This document shows positions 1-6,962 of a stretch of 64,000 bases of DNA, one piece after another. The notes beneath the pieces were generated by a model. That model was given only the letters and a program-made list of their open reading frames with translations, did no database searches and had not been told where the DNA came from. The first letter of the stretch is position 1; every line of letters begins with the position of its first letter. Both the position numbers and the translations under genes were made by a program. Origin of the DNA: Draconibacterium mangrovi_A (GTDB taxonomy: Bacteria > Bacteroidota > Bacteroidia > Bacteroidales > Prolixibacteraceae); assembly GCF_037646455.1 (NCBI RefSeq), contig NZ_JBBIXN010000001.1, forward strand, positions 1,426,001 through 1,490,000. Reading direction: 5' to 3'.

Positions 1-222
1 GCTTTTGCTAATAACCAATCCTTTATCGATACTAACAAGATGTGACGATTCATTATTTGTAATGATTGCTGTTACATTGGGATTATTATTAGCCAAATCG
101 ATATTCTTCAAATCCAAAGCGAACGTTACCGATTGAGGTAATGATGAAGTTGTATAATAGGTATTTTTTATAATTGCATCCCGAATGATCTGTTTCTCTG
201 AAAAATAATCTTTTAACCTCAT
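1..222 (-). CDS. LpxD-like acyltransferase, N-terminal fragment (cut by window edge)
   Basis: An open frame on the minus strand begins with ATG at 222 and runs off the left edge, leaving 74 codons (MRLKDYF...). The pattern of a TSS motif near residue 25, then NPNVTAIIT and GLVISKS, resembles the N-terminal non-repeat domain of LpxD-type UDP-3-O-acylglucosamine N-acyltransferases and related sugar acyltransferases. The hexapeptide-repeat part would lie outside the window. It follows the acetyltransferase at 282-746 in the same direction, about 60 bases downstream, so it is probably the next gene of the same sugar-modification operon. Family assignment rests on this short segment only; an unrelated small domain is possible. 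Confidence 0.5.
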   Translation of the reverse strand, partial: MRLKDYFSEKQIIRDAIIKNTYYTTSSLPQSVTFALDLKNIDLANNNPNVTAIITNNESSHLVSIDKGLVISKS

Positions 223-281
223 TGTACAAATTGTTTTAATTCTGGTTAGGTGGAGTATCAAAAGTACTTACTTCTATCTTT

Positions 282-746
282 TTATTTATATATTTTTTTG
301 ACAAATTGTGCAGGATTACCAAACCAAAGCTCGTTATCAGGAACTGATTTCGTCACCACACTTCCTGCACCAATCATTGAATTCTTCCCAATCGTTATAC
401 CACCCAGAATAACTGATCCAGCTCCAATAGAAGCACCTTTCTTAATAATAGTCTTTTGTAACTCATTTAAATAATTTTTCGAGCGGGGATATTTATCATT
501 GGTAAATGTAACATTGGGTCCTATAAATACATTGTCTTCCACCCTGATCCCATCCCAAAGTTGAACACCTGACTTTATTGTAACGTTGTCGCCTATCACC
601 ACGTCGTTCTCGATAAAAACATGACAATTAATATTACAATTCTTCCCGACAACAGCATTCTCGAGAATTACGCAATATTGCCAAATCCGAGTTCCTTCTC
701 CAATATTTTTCGCTTTTACGTCGGTGTTGGGATGTATTAAGTTCAT
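282..746 (-). CDS. Hexapeptide-repeat sugar N-acetyltransferase (WbbJ/FdtC/WbpD-like)
   Basis: This 154-residue protein is almost entirely a left-handed beta-helix, with isoleucine/valine hexapeptide steps such as VVIGDNVTIKSG and SIGAGSVILGGITIGKNS. The FTNDKYPRS segment near residue 85 matches the VFTN..NPRS segment of WbpD-type N-acetyltransferases of dideoxy-aminosugars. The expected role is transfer of acetyl from acetyl-CoA to the 3- or 4-amino group of a nucleotide-activated aminosugar in the cytoplasm. It starts 4 bases after the ketoisomerase-like gene at 751-1170, which fits a dTDP-3-amino-3,6-dideoxyhexose pathway. The exact substrate cannot be read from sequence, and the expected aminotransferase partner is not seen in the window. 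Confidence 0.8.
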   Translation of the reverse strand: MNLIHPNTDVKAKNIGEGTRIWQYCVILENAVVGKNCNINCHVFIENDVVIGDNVTIKSGVQLWDGIRVEDNVFIGPNVTFTNDKYPRSKNYLNELQKTIIKKGASIGAGSVILGGITIGKNSMIGAGSVVTKSVPDNELWFGNPAQFVKKIYK

Positions 747-750
747 CTCA

Positions 751-1170
751 TTACTTGAATTTCAAAAATGAATTATAATCTCTCCAATAATCAGCTTCAT
801 CATATTTCAGTGAAGCTAAGACTAAACAAACGGCACCTGAAGAAAAATTCAATAATTCACGCCAAATACCGGGGACAATGTGTAATCCAACATAAGGTCT
901 GTCTAAATGAACTATTTTTCTTTGATTTCCATCATCAAGCAGGACATCAAAAGCACCACTAGCAGCAATTATAATTTGCTCCAGATTTTTATGTGCATGT
1001 CCACCTCTTTCCTCTCCTCCTGGAATATCGTACAAATAATAAACTCGCTTTATTGGAAAAGGGATTGAATGCTCATTCTCAAGCGCCGTGATATTTCCTG
1101 CTCTGTTGTGAATTTTGGGTAACTGCAGGACCTCGCAATCTTTGATTCTCGTTTCTAACCGTTTATCCAT
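751..1170 (-). CDS. FdtA/QdtA-like dTDP-sugar 3,4-ketoisomerase cupin (copy 1)
   Basis: This 139-residue single-domain cupin has the FdtA/QdtA (WxcM C-terminal-like) signature: YLYDIPGGEERGGHAHKNLEQ, followed by a GxFDVLLDDG strand pair and PGIWRELLNFS. The HAH pair and the following Q are the conserved active-site positions of the family. Family members convert dTDP-4-keto-6-deoxyglucose to the 3-keto isomer ahead of a PLP aminotransferase and an acetyltransferase that make Fuc3NAc or Qui3NAc. The start overlaps the end of the upstream paralogue by 16 bases, indicating translational coupling. Whether the product has gluco or galacto configuration cannot be decided here. Confidence 0.82.
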   Translation of the reverse strand: MDKRLETRIKDCEVLQLPKIHNRAGNITALENEHSIPFPIKRVYYLYDIPGGEERGGHAHKNLEQIIIAASGAFDVLLDDGNQRKIVHLDRPYVGLHIVPGIWRELLNFSSGAVCLVLASLKYDEADYWRDYNSFLKFK

Positions 1171-1559
1171 TTTAGATATTTTTCAAAGTCGCGAATATAA
1201 TCTGATTCATCAAAAAAAGTAGAGCTCAATACTAAAGCAAGCGAGTTAGTCGAGAAATTATTCATTTCCCTCCACAAACCGTTAGGCACATACAAACCAT
1301 AATAAGACCTGTTCAAGGAATATTTTACTTCTCCTTCTCCGTCTTGAATTACAACATCAAAACTACCTGATAACGCTACAATAAATTCCTCTTGTTCCTT
1401 AAAAGCATGTCCACCTCGCTTTTGTCCTCCGGGAACATCATAAATCCAGTAAGCTCTTTTAATATCGAAGGGAATGTGATTCAGCTCTTCGATAAAAGTT
1501 AGGTTGCCTCTATTATCCTCTATTTTAGGTAGATTTATGATTGTTACGCTACGTCTCAT
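1155..1559 (-). CDS. FdtA/QdtA-like cupin paralogue (copy 2, altered HAH motif)
   Basis: A 134-residue paralogue of the neighbouring ketoisomerase, aligning over its whole length (IYDVPGGQKRGGHAFK, SGSFDVVIQDG, NGLWREMNNFS). The second histidine of the HAH motif is phenylalanine (HAF) and the Q four residues later in copy 1 is E. These are active-site positions in the family, so this copy may be catalytically altered, may act on another sugar, or may pair with copy 1. It is the upstream member of the pair and overlaps copy 1 by 16 bases. The fold assignment is firm; activity is uncertain. Confidence 0.78.
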   Translation of the reverse strand: MRRSVTIINLPKIEDNRGNLTFIEELNHIPFDIKRAYWIYDVPGGQKRGGHAFKEQEEFIVALSGSFDVVIQDGEGEVKYSLNRSYYGLYVPNGLWREMNNFSTNSLALVLSSTFFDESDYIRDFEKYLKWING

Positions 1560-1855
1560 ACCTTTTAAGTTAGCTGATGCAAATGATAAGCTATTCTATG
1601 TCTACAAATCTTGGTTAAGATTTTATTGTCTATGTCCAAAATTAACTTTTCTAGTGAACAATGCTACCATATCGACAAATTAAAAAAGCAGTAAATGTTT
1701 TTTGCTTGTCATACAACTTTATCGTTGAACAGACCAATATAATAGCCCTCGTGCACAAGATATATCCATAGTTATATTAAAGCGGTATCCTTTAAAAAAC
1801 AACTCTTTCACCACAAATGTTAAAATACTATCTAATGAAAGTTTTATTGAGAAGC
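1560..1855. other. Intergenic region between sulfotransferase and ketoisomerase genes
   Basis: About 296 bases of AT-rich sequence with no convincing reading frame on either strand. It lies between two minus-strand genes and so probably holds the promoter of the ketoisomerase-acetyltransferase operon. No clear TAnnTTTG box or terminator hairpin was recognised. Confidence 0.5.
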
Positions 1856-2776
1856 CTACCAATCAACCGCAGAATAAAACATGGAACTAATCAGTTTTGT
1901 ACCATCTTTAATTCGGTTTATTTCATCTTCTGTCAAACGCTGTTTCCATGATTTAATATTTTTTTTAGAATCTCTTTTTAGCAAACTTTTCTTTTTCGAA
2001 GTCGTCGATTTGATAATATATTTTTGCACTTTTCTTGTCATTCTTAAATTAAGATATTCAAACATTTTTTCATATTCATGCTTTGGATCAAGACTCAAAT
2101 CCTCATGACGAACAAAATACCATTGATCCTCGTACTCATTCATATAACGAATAATTACAGAATGAAAAATATTCCACATCAAAATGCCCTGATCAATAAT
2201 ATCTTTTTCATTCTGAGAATACTCCTGCAAATCAATTTCAAAATTAGGCAAGTAGCGTTTCATAAGATGTTCCTGATTAAGAAAGTGGGTAAAATCAAAC
2301 TTCCAGTCTTTAACTTTAATGCTGGCAACAAATGCTGCTGGATGCCTAATTAAAACAACGACCTGGGCAGGTAATTCCTGCGATAACCACTCTGCAGACA
2401 TTAGTGCAATGGGATCTTTGTATAATTTTCTTCGCCTATGACTAATTCCTGTTATTCTTAAAAGATATTTTTTTAGTGTTTTACGCGATTTTATTCGAAA
2501 AATCCTGACAAAAATATCCTGAAATTTAAACTGAGAGTAGCTTCTTATATATTTAATCACTCTCCTCTGATAATCTTCTGAAGATTCACCCGAAACATAC
2601 TCAAACCAATATTTAAAAGGGAAAGGTGATTCTTTATGAGTGCTAATGTTAAAAGGTTCGTGAACATGGTATACTTGTTTTGATCTCCGAATCACACTTC
2701 CGACCCACGTAGAACCTGATCGATGAGAACCTGTTACTAAGATATTTGCTTTCTTTCTCTTTATTTTAAAACCCAA
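1856..2776 (-). CDS. PAPS-dependent sulfotransferase
   Basis: A 306-residue cytoplasmic protein with the sulfotransferase fold. The 5'-phosphosulfate loop is at residues 14-25 (VTGSHRSGSTWVG), and the 3'-phosphate site is the RHPAAFVASIK segment in the middle of the protein. The C-terminal KKSLLKRDSKKNIKSWKQRLT region is the usual basic stretch. It should transfer sulfate from PAPS to a carbohydrate hydroxyl. Its position upstream of deoxyaminosugar genes suggests a sulfated surface polysaccharide. The gene is rich in A and T with many AAA codons, unlike the housekeeping genes to the right, consistent with horizontal transfer. The acceptor is unknown. Confidence 0.82.
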   Translation of the reverse strand: MGFKIKRKKANILVTGSHRSGSTWVGSVIRRSKQVYHVHEPFNISTHKESPFPFKYWFEYVSGESSEDYQRRVIKYIRSYSQFKFQDIFVRIFRIKSRKTLKKYLLRITGISHRRRKLYKDPIALMSAEWLSQELPAQVVVLIRHPAAFVASIKVKDWKFDFTHFLNQEHLMKRYLPNFEIDLQEYSQNEKDIIDQGILMWNIFHSVIIRYMNEYEDQWYFVRHEDLSLDPKHEYEKMFEYLNLRMTRKVQKYIIKSTTSKKKSLLKRDSKKNIKSWKQRLTEDEINRIKDGTKLISSMFYSAVDW

Positions 2777-2989
2777 AACTTAATTAATTTTCAAAAAAAT
2801 AAATGCTTCGTTACTTTTCAAAAGTAACCATTCTTCCGAAACATTTTTGCAACAAAAAGAAATAAAAGAATTTGGAATATTCTGCTGAAGAAAAGTATGG
2901 AATCAGAATCCTAATTAAAGTTATTCAGAAATTATGCCAAACCTCCCAATCCCTTACCCAATGGGACCTTCATAAACTTTTTGCATTGG

Positions 2990-3250
2990 GGCACGGAATC
3001 TTCTCCCAGGGGCAGGGCCCTATCCCCGGTCTACTCAGAATTATCCCCTTGGGGCGCGCTTCCATCCCCCTGGGGCGCAAAGCGAGTAACAAAGTACCGG
3101 AATCGAGCCCTTTAGGGCTGAAAATGATCCCCTGTTTTCGCCAAACAATCCCCTGAGGGCGTGGATTCATCCCCTGTTTTCACGGTTCGGTCCCCATGGG
3201 GCACAAAGCAAGTATCCCGGGGCGCAAAGCAAAAATACGGGGGATTGGTT
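2990..3250. repeat. Degenerate short tandem/palindromic GGGGCGC-CCCC repeats
   Basis: At least eight copies of CCCC or GGGG cores are spaced irregularly every 15-40 bases; several are palindromic (CCCCTTGGGG, CCCCCTGGGG, CCCCATGGGG) and some are followed by GCGCAAAGC or GCACAAAGC. Units are imperfect and no coding signal fits. It marks the boundary between the AT-rich sugar block and the rest of the region. Confidence 0.6.
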
Positions 3251-3352
3251 CAAAAGAACAATTCAATTTAAAGAAAAGTTGTTTCGTTGTAACTACAAAT
3301 AAGAAAATCAGAATTCGCGGAAATCACCGGCAAAGATAAAAGAATCAAATAG

Positions 3353-3378
3353 GCCCCCTTTGGGGGATTTAGGGGGTC
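3353..3378. repeat. CCCCCTTTGGGGG intergenic palindrome
   Basis: GCCCCCTTTGGGGG followed by ATTTAGGGGGT forms a short hairpin with an extra G-rich arm. From general knowledge, similar palindromes are common between genes in Bacteroidota; here it lies downstream of the minus-strand gene at 3456-3812. Confidence 0.5.
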
Positions 3379-3414
3379 ATTCACACTGATTTTTAAACAG
3401 GCTGCCACAAAGAA

Positions 3415-3437
3415 GCCATCCCGAAAAACAGGATGGC
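3415..3437 (-). terminator. Hairpin after the small orphan gene
   Basis: GCCATCC and GGATGGC form a 7-bp stem around a 9-base loop just past the stop codon (3456-3458) of the minus-strand gene. The downstream tract on the minus strand is only moderately T-rich (TTCTTTG), so termination is plausible but not certain. Confidence 0.5.
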
Positions 3438-3455
3438 CGCTTTAAAAGTTCGTGT

Positions 3456-3812
3456 CTAAGCCTCGTCGGAGACAGTCTCCGCTTTGCTTTTGACTTTGCG
3501 CAGTTTTCGAAGCTCCTGGACCAAAGGATGATCCTTGCCCAGAAAACCGGCAATGATCTCTACACTGGCCGATCCATCGTCGTATGCCGTTTTAAGCGTT
3601 TGTATGGCCTCTTGTGTGGCGGCTTTTGCAGCAGCTTTGGCATCGGTTTGACGACCTTCGGCCTCGTCGGCAGCAGCTAACTCGCTTTGCAGCTGAGTTA
3701 TTTTTGCCGTTGGATCGAAACCACTATCGGTAAGCAGCGTAGTGTTCTGTTGCAGAATAGTGATCATCTGCGAAACGAAATCGCGCTTTCCCGATTCAGT
3801 CATTTTTGCCAT
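3456..3812 (-). CDS. Small alpha-helical protein of unknown function
   Basis: A 118-residue protein I do not recognise by function. It begins MAKMTESGKRDFVSQM and is predicted largely helical, with an alanine/lysine/glutamine-rich middle (about residues 45-75, EAEGRQTDAKAAAKAA) suggestive of a coiled coil. The C-terminal part ends in KLRKVKSKAETVSDEA. It has no signal peptide or membrane segment. It stands alone, with repeat-rich intergenic DNA on both sides and a terminator-like hairpin after its stop. Its higher GC and ordinary codon use compared with the sulfotransferase gene support it being a real gene. Confidence 0.65.
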   Translation of the reverse strand: MAKMTESGKRDFVSQMITILQQNTTLLTDSGFDPTAKITQLQSELAAADEAEGRQTDAKAAAKAATQEAIQTLKTAYDDGSASVEIIAGFLGKDHPLVQELRKLRKVKSKAETVSDEA

Positions 3813-4231
3813 ATTGCAAAAAGTTTATGGTGAAAACTATAAATGTTGGGCCGCCTGAAGTTTCCAGACCGAGGGCGGCCTCTTTATCGCCGGCCATTTC
3901 ATAAAGCCGGTGTACATACCATCCCTGTGGTATGTGAACAGAGCGTGTTAAAATTTAAACCGTGTAAACAGACGTTTAAGGGCCTGCTGAATGTTTTGGT
4001 TTTAACTTAGCTGCAAATTATGAAAAACAAAGCTGGATGTCAAGATGTTATGGAGCAGGGGGAATAGATTGCTTCGCCTCCGGCTCGCAATGACATGCTT
4101 AACATGTATTGACTGGCAGCGGACAAGGAGATCTATCTTCGAACTATATAGCTGCTGTCCGCTGCCCTATTTACGCCAGTAAGATCTGTCATGGCGAGAG
4201 CACAAAGAGATCGAAGCCATCTCTTCTATGC
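3813..4231. other. Intergenic region carrying palindromic elements
   Basis: About 420 bases without a gene. It contains an 8-bp-stem hairpin at 3914-3935 (ACATACCA / TGGTATGT) and a nested inverted-repeat element at 4065-4224, described separately. A plus-strand frame running through it and into the next gene is antisense and not credible. Confidence 0.55.
4065..4224. repeat. Nested palindromic element (REP/MITE-like)
   Basis: The outer arms are 4065-4094 (GATTGCTTCG...CTCGCAATGACA) and 4187-4224 (TGTCATGGCGAG...TCGAAGCCATCTC), which are inverted copies of the widespread GTCATTGCGAG...CGAAGCAATC family. Inside them, GGCAGCGGACA at 4115-4125 pairs perfectly with TGTCCGCTGCC at 4156-4166. The whole 160-base unit could fold into a long cruciform. 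It directly follows the wbpB-like stop codon. Confidence 0.65.
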
Positions 4232-5113
4232 CTATCGAATTTGATCGGTCAATTCAATACTTTCCCGCGCATCATCAATTCCAAATCCATTGCCGACCAG
4301 TATTTGACGGTAGGTTTCGGTGTGCAGATCGGTAAAACCTTCGCTGAATTCCAGCTCATTTCCATCAATTTTTATGGAGCGGAAAGTTCTTTTACCTTCA
4401 TTGGTGACCAATTCTGGGAGATCATTGACATCGAGACTGAGGAACCAGCTGACTTTTGCTTTTTCAAGCTCAAGGATCCCGGACATTTTTTGTCCGTGTT
4501 TTTCAACTGTATTACTAATTACTCCGCCAAAGATCCAGGTCAGCATATCGAAAAAATGAATTCCAATGTTGGCGGCAATACCTCCCGATTTTTGCGAATC
4601 GCCTTTCCAGCTTTTCCAGTACCATTTACCGCGGGAAGTAATGTATTTCAAATCAACCTGGAAGAAATCCTTGTCTGATTTTTCAATTTCTTGCTTTAAT
4701 TTTATGATCGCCGGATGGTAACGCAACTGAAGTACAGTGTATACTTTTTTACCGCTTTCGGCTTCCAGCTTTTCTATTTTTTTCAGGTCGGCCGTATCCA
4801 GAACCAGCGGTTTTTCGCAAATTACATCACACCCGTTTTTTAAGCTCAGTTCAATGTGTTTAAAGTGCAGATAATTGGGTGAACAAATGCTAACAAAATT
4901 AACAGGGTTGCCTTCTTTTTTGCACTTTTGAAGAAACCGGACCAACTCCGCTTCTGAAGTAAAAAATTCGGCTTCCGGGAAATAGGCATCCATTCGTCCC
5001 ATCACATCAAAAACATCCATAGCACAAACCAATTCATTTCCGGTTTCTTTAATGGCTCGTATGTGCCGCTCAGCTACAAAACCTGCTGCTCCTATCAGTG
5101 CAAATCGTTTCAT
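4232..5113 (-). CDS. wbpB: WbpB/WlbA-like UDP-GlcNAcA 3-dehydrogenase (Gfo/Idh/MocA)
   Basis: A 293-residue Gfo/Idh/MocA oxidoreductase. The N-terminal Rossmann motif ALIGAAGFVAERHI is at residues 5-18, the catalytic EKPLVL segment is near residue 99, and the GKWYWKSWKGD...GGI region matches WbpB/WlbA enzymes. These oxidise C3 of UDP-N-acetylglucosaminuronic acid with NAD+, giving the 3-keto sugar for the aminotransferase. It is the last gene of the minus-strand wbp set. It is slightly shorter than the usual family length of about 315 residues and ends close to a palindromic element, so the C-terminus may have been trimmed. Specificity is inferred from motif match and from WbpA, WbpD and WbpE nearby. 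Confidence 0.85.
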   Translation of the reverse strand: MKRFALIGAAGFVAERHIRAIKETGNELVCAMDVFDVMGRMDAYFPEAEFFTSEAELVRFLQKCKKEGNPVNFVSICSPNYLHFKHIELSLKNGCDVICEKPLVLDTADLKKIEKLEAESGKKVYTVLQLRYHPAIIKLKQEIEKSDKDFFQVDLKYITSRGKWYWKSWKGDSQKSGGIAANIGIHFFDMLTWIFGGVISNTVEKHGQKMSGILELEKAKVSWFLSLDVNDLPELVTNEGKRTFRSIKIDGNELEFSEGFTDLHTETYRQILVGNGFGIDDARESIELTDQIR

Positions 5114-5128
5114 CTAAATCCTTTTTTT

Positions 5129-5186
5129 ACCGCTGAGGCGCTAAGACGCTATGTCTATTTCTTTGTGTCTTCCCGTCTTTGCGGTT
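5129..5186. repeat. Paired inverted arms 3' of the first GxxExxY gene
   Basis: Arm ACCGCTGAGGCGCTAAGACG starts at 5129 and its imperfect inverted partner (GTGTCTTCCCGTCTTTGCGG) starts at 5165. About 15 of 21 positions pair. Related arms occur at 5621-5646, 7541-7565, 7571-7595 and 7992-8020, always next to a GxxExxY gene. Confidence 0.7.
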
Positions 5187-5196
5187 AGCTCTTCCA

Positions 5197-5532
5197 TTAA
5201 AATTTGTTCACAAATCTTCTGAAGCCTTCTTTCAACAAAGGAACATTAAAATTAATTAAAAATCCCAGTCGTTTATCGGTGAGTTTTAAATGTGAAATAA
5301 TCTGCGCCTCGTGAACGGGTAAGACAATTTCTACAGCCTTCAACTCAATAACAATCTCCCTTTCAACCAAAATATCAATGCGATAATCCTTTCCCAGCAT
5401 GAAACCTTTATACTGAAGCTGAACGGGCACCTGGTTCTCTGCAAAAATTCCCCTCAGCTCAAATTCCTTCATCAGACAATATTCATACACTGATTCAAGT
5501 AAGCCAGGCCCCATTTCTTTATGTACACTCAT
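5197..5532 (-). CDS. GxxExxY protein (PD-(D/E)XK-like), 5' end frameshifted
   Basis: The 111-residue frame contains the family signature GPGLLESVYEY and the nuclease-like YRIDILV...IVIELKAVE (D...ExK) of the PD-(D/E)XK superfamily; no activity is established for the family. The normal N-terminus is missing from this frame. Upstream, codons for PTLKEILDAA align with the family N-terminus but lack a start, while an ATG at 5582 encodes MNRDRYNQL in the neighbouring frame and stops at once. One base lost in the T/A run at 5550-5560 would join the two into about 128 residues, matching the intact paralogue (125). Translation could still begin at ATG 5532. It sits between wbpA and wbpB, flanked by repeat arms. 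Confidence 0.75.
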   Translation of the reverse strand: MSVHKEMGPGLLESVYEYCLMKEFELRGIFAENQVPVQLQYKGFMLGKDYRIDILVEREIVIELKAVEIVLPVHEAQIISHLKLTDKRLGFLINFNVPLLKEGFRRFVNKF

Positions 5533-5620
5533 TGCAGCATCCAGAATTTCTTTTAAAGTTGGTTGTATCTGTCTCTATTCATTGTTTGGTTGTTATTAAG
5601 TCGCAAATAAGCATAGTTTT

Positions 5621-5646
5621 TCGCGACTTTGCGTCTCTGCGGTTAA
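5621..5646. repeat. Single repeat arm 5' of the first GxxExxY gene
   Basis: The sequence reads TTAACCGCAGAGACGCAAAG on the minus strand, a close relative of the arms at 5129-5186 and 7992-8020. It lies between the stop of wbpA and the ancestral ATG of the GxxExxY gene. Confidence 0.7.
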
Positions 5647-5651
5647 GGTCT

Positions 5652-6962
5652 CTAAAGCTTATACACCTTATTTGAAGCCTTCGATATCACGTTTCTCAGG
5701 TCGACAATCAAATTCGAATTCTTTTCAATAAAATCAGGATCAAAGATAGAATGATTGGTGGTTATTACGACACAATCAGCTGATCTAAGTTTTTCTTCCG
5801 AGAGTTCAACTGACTCATAACCTTTACCGGCCTCCAATTCAACTTTTGCAATAAACGGATCGTGGTACAGAATCTCACCTCCCTTTTTCGCAACTTCTTC
5901 CATTATTTTCAGTGCCGGCGATTCGCGGTCGTCAGCAATATTGGGTTTATAAGCTACCCCAAGAAATAAAATCTTACTGCCATTAATTGCTTTTTTCTGC
6001 CGGTTTAAAGCAGAGGTTATTTTCAGCGTCATTCGGTGTGCCATCAGCAAATCGATATGCCCGGCGGTGTGGATCATCGACAATTCGAAATTGAATTTTC
6101 GGGCAATGCTTTCGAGGTAAAAAGGATCGAGCGGTATACAGTGGCCACCAATTCCGGGCCCCGGATAAAAGGCCTGAAATCCGAAAGGTTTGGTTTTGGC
6201 AGCTTCAATAACTTCCCAAATGTTAATGTCCATTTTACCTGCCAGTAATGCCATTTCGTTAATTAGGCTGATGTTAACAAGGCGATAAGTGTTTTCAAGA
6301 ATTTTTACCATTTCGGCCACACGCGGTGAACTTACAGGGTAAACCTCATCAACGGCCAGTTTATAAATGGCTTCACCAATTTCCAGTCCGTCGGGATGGA
6401 GTGCCCCTATAACTTTTGGCGTATTTTTAGTATTAAATTCCTTATTCCCGGGATCGACACGTTCGGGTGAATAAGCCAGCCAAAAATCCTTCCCTGCCGT
6501 CAATCCCGACTTTTCTTCAAGAACAGGAAGTACAAAATCTTCAGTGGTTGTTGGATAGGTTGTACTTTCGAGGCTGATAAAAGTACCGGGAATCATGTTT
6601 TCTCCGATCGCTTTGCAAGCCTCTTTTATGTAAGTCATATCCGGTTTCCGGAATTCATCAAGCGGAGTAGGTACGCAAATAAAGATGGCATCGCAGTCTT
6701 TTAATCCTGAAAAATCAGTACTCGCCGAAAGTCGCCCTCCTTCAACCATGCTGACTACTGATTCATTGTCAACATCAGATATATAATTGACTCCCTTATT
6801 CAGATCCGACACTCGTTGTTCCATGGTATCAAAACCTGTCACTTTTATTCCACTCTCAGCAAAGTTCACTGCCAACGGCAAGCCGACATACCCCAGACCG
6901 ATGACTCCGATTTGGATCTGCCGCTCGTCAATTTTTTCGCATATAATTTCTTTGTTATTCAT
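5652..6962 (-). CDS. wbpA: UDP-N-acetylglucosamine 6-dehydrogenase (WbpA-like)
   Basis: A 436-residue nucleotide-sugar dehydrogenase. The N-terminal NAD-binding motif is VIGLGYVGLPLA (residues 19-30), followed by the middle-domain NTYRLVNISLINE segment. The catalytic cysteine is in GPGIGGHCIPLDP, and the C-terminal UDP-binding domain carries GVAYKPNIADDRESPA. The reaction is the two-step NAD-dependent oxidation of UDP-GlcNAc to UDP-GlcNAcA. It overlaps the end of the wbpD-like gene by 8 bases, showing coupling. Related enzymes act on UDP-ManNAc or UDP-Glc, but the adjacent WbpB, WbpD and WbpE homologues favour UDP-GlcNAc. Confidence 0.9.
   Translation of the reverse strand: MNNKEIICEKIDERQIQIGVIGLGYVGLPLAVNFAESGIKVTGFDTMEQRVSDLNKGVNYISDVDNESVVSMVEGGRLSASTDFSGLKDCDAIFICVPTPLDEFRKPDMTYIKEACKAIGENMIPGTFISLESTTYPTTTEDFVLPVLEEKSGLTAGKDFWLAYSPERVDPGNKEFNTKNTPKVIGALHPDGLEIGEAIYKLAVDEVYPVSSPRVAEMVKILENTYRLVNISLINEMALLAGKMDINIWEVIEAAKTKPFGFQAFYPGPGIGGHCIPLDPFYLESIARKFNFELSMIHTAGHIDLLMAHRMTLKITSALNRQKKAINGSKILFLGVAYKPNIADDRESPALKIMEEVAKKGGEILYHDPFIAKVELEAGKGYESVELSEEKLRSADCVVITTNHSIFDPDFIEKNSNLIVDLRNVISKASNKVYKL

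Larger units (their letters stand above)
2777..3455. other. Long non-coding region with degenerate GGGG/CCCC repeats
   Basis: The first 200 bases are AT-rich. From about 2950 to 3250 the sequence switches to repeated short units of the type ATCCCC...TGGGGCGC, followed by AAAGC in several copies (for example near 3050, 3070, 3200, 3220). A short palindrome (CCCCCTTTGGGGG followed by TTAGGGGG) lies at 3353-3378. Reading frames crossing it on both strands consist of proline/glycine-rich translations of the repeats and are not genes. Confidence 0.6.

Noticed and set aside
250..474. Plus-strand frame of 74 codons with a hydrophobic start
   Set aside because: It is antisense to the hexapeptide acetyltransferase, whose minus-strand frame shows clear family motifs.
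2872..3170. Frames on both strands rich in Pro, Gly and Arg
   Set aside because: They translate the GGGG/CCCC repeats; no domain, no start context and no conserved pattern.
4109..4678. A 189-codon plus-strand frame
   Set aside because: It runs antisense through the wbpB-like gene and across a palindromic element.
5540..5582. Programmed -1 frameshift in the first GxxExxY gene
   Set aside because: The zero-frame codons around CTTTAAAAG do not form the X XXY YYZ arrangement, and a simple lost base explains it better.
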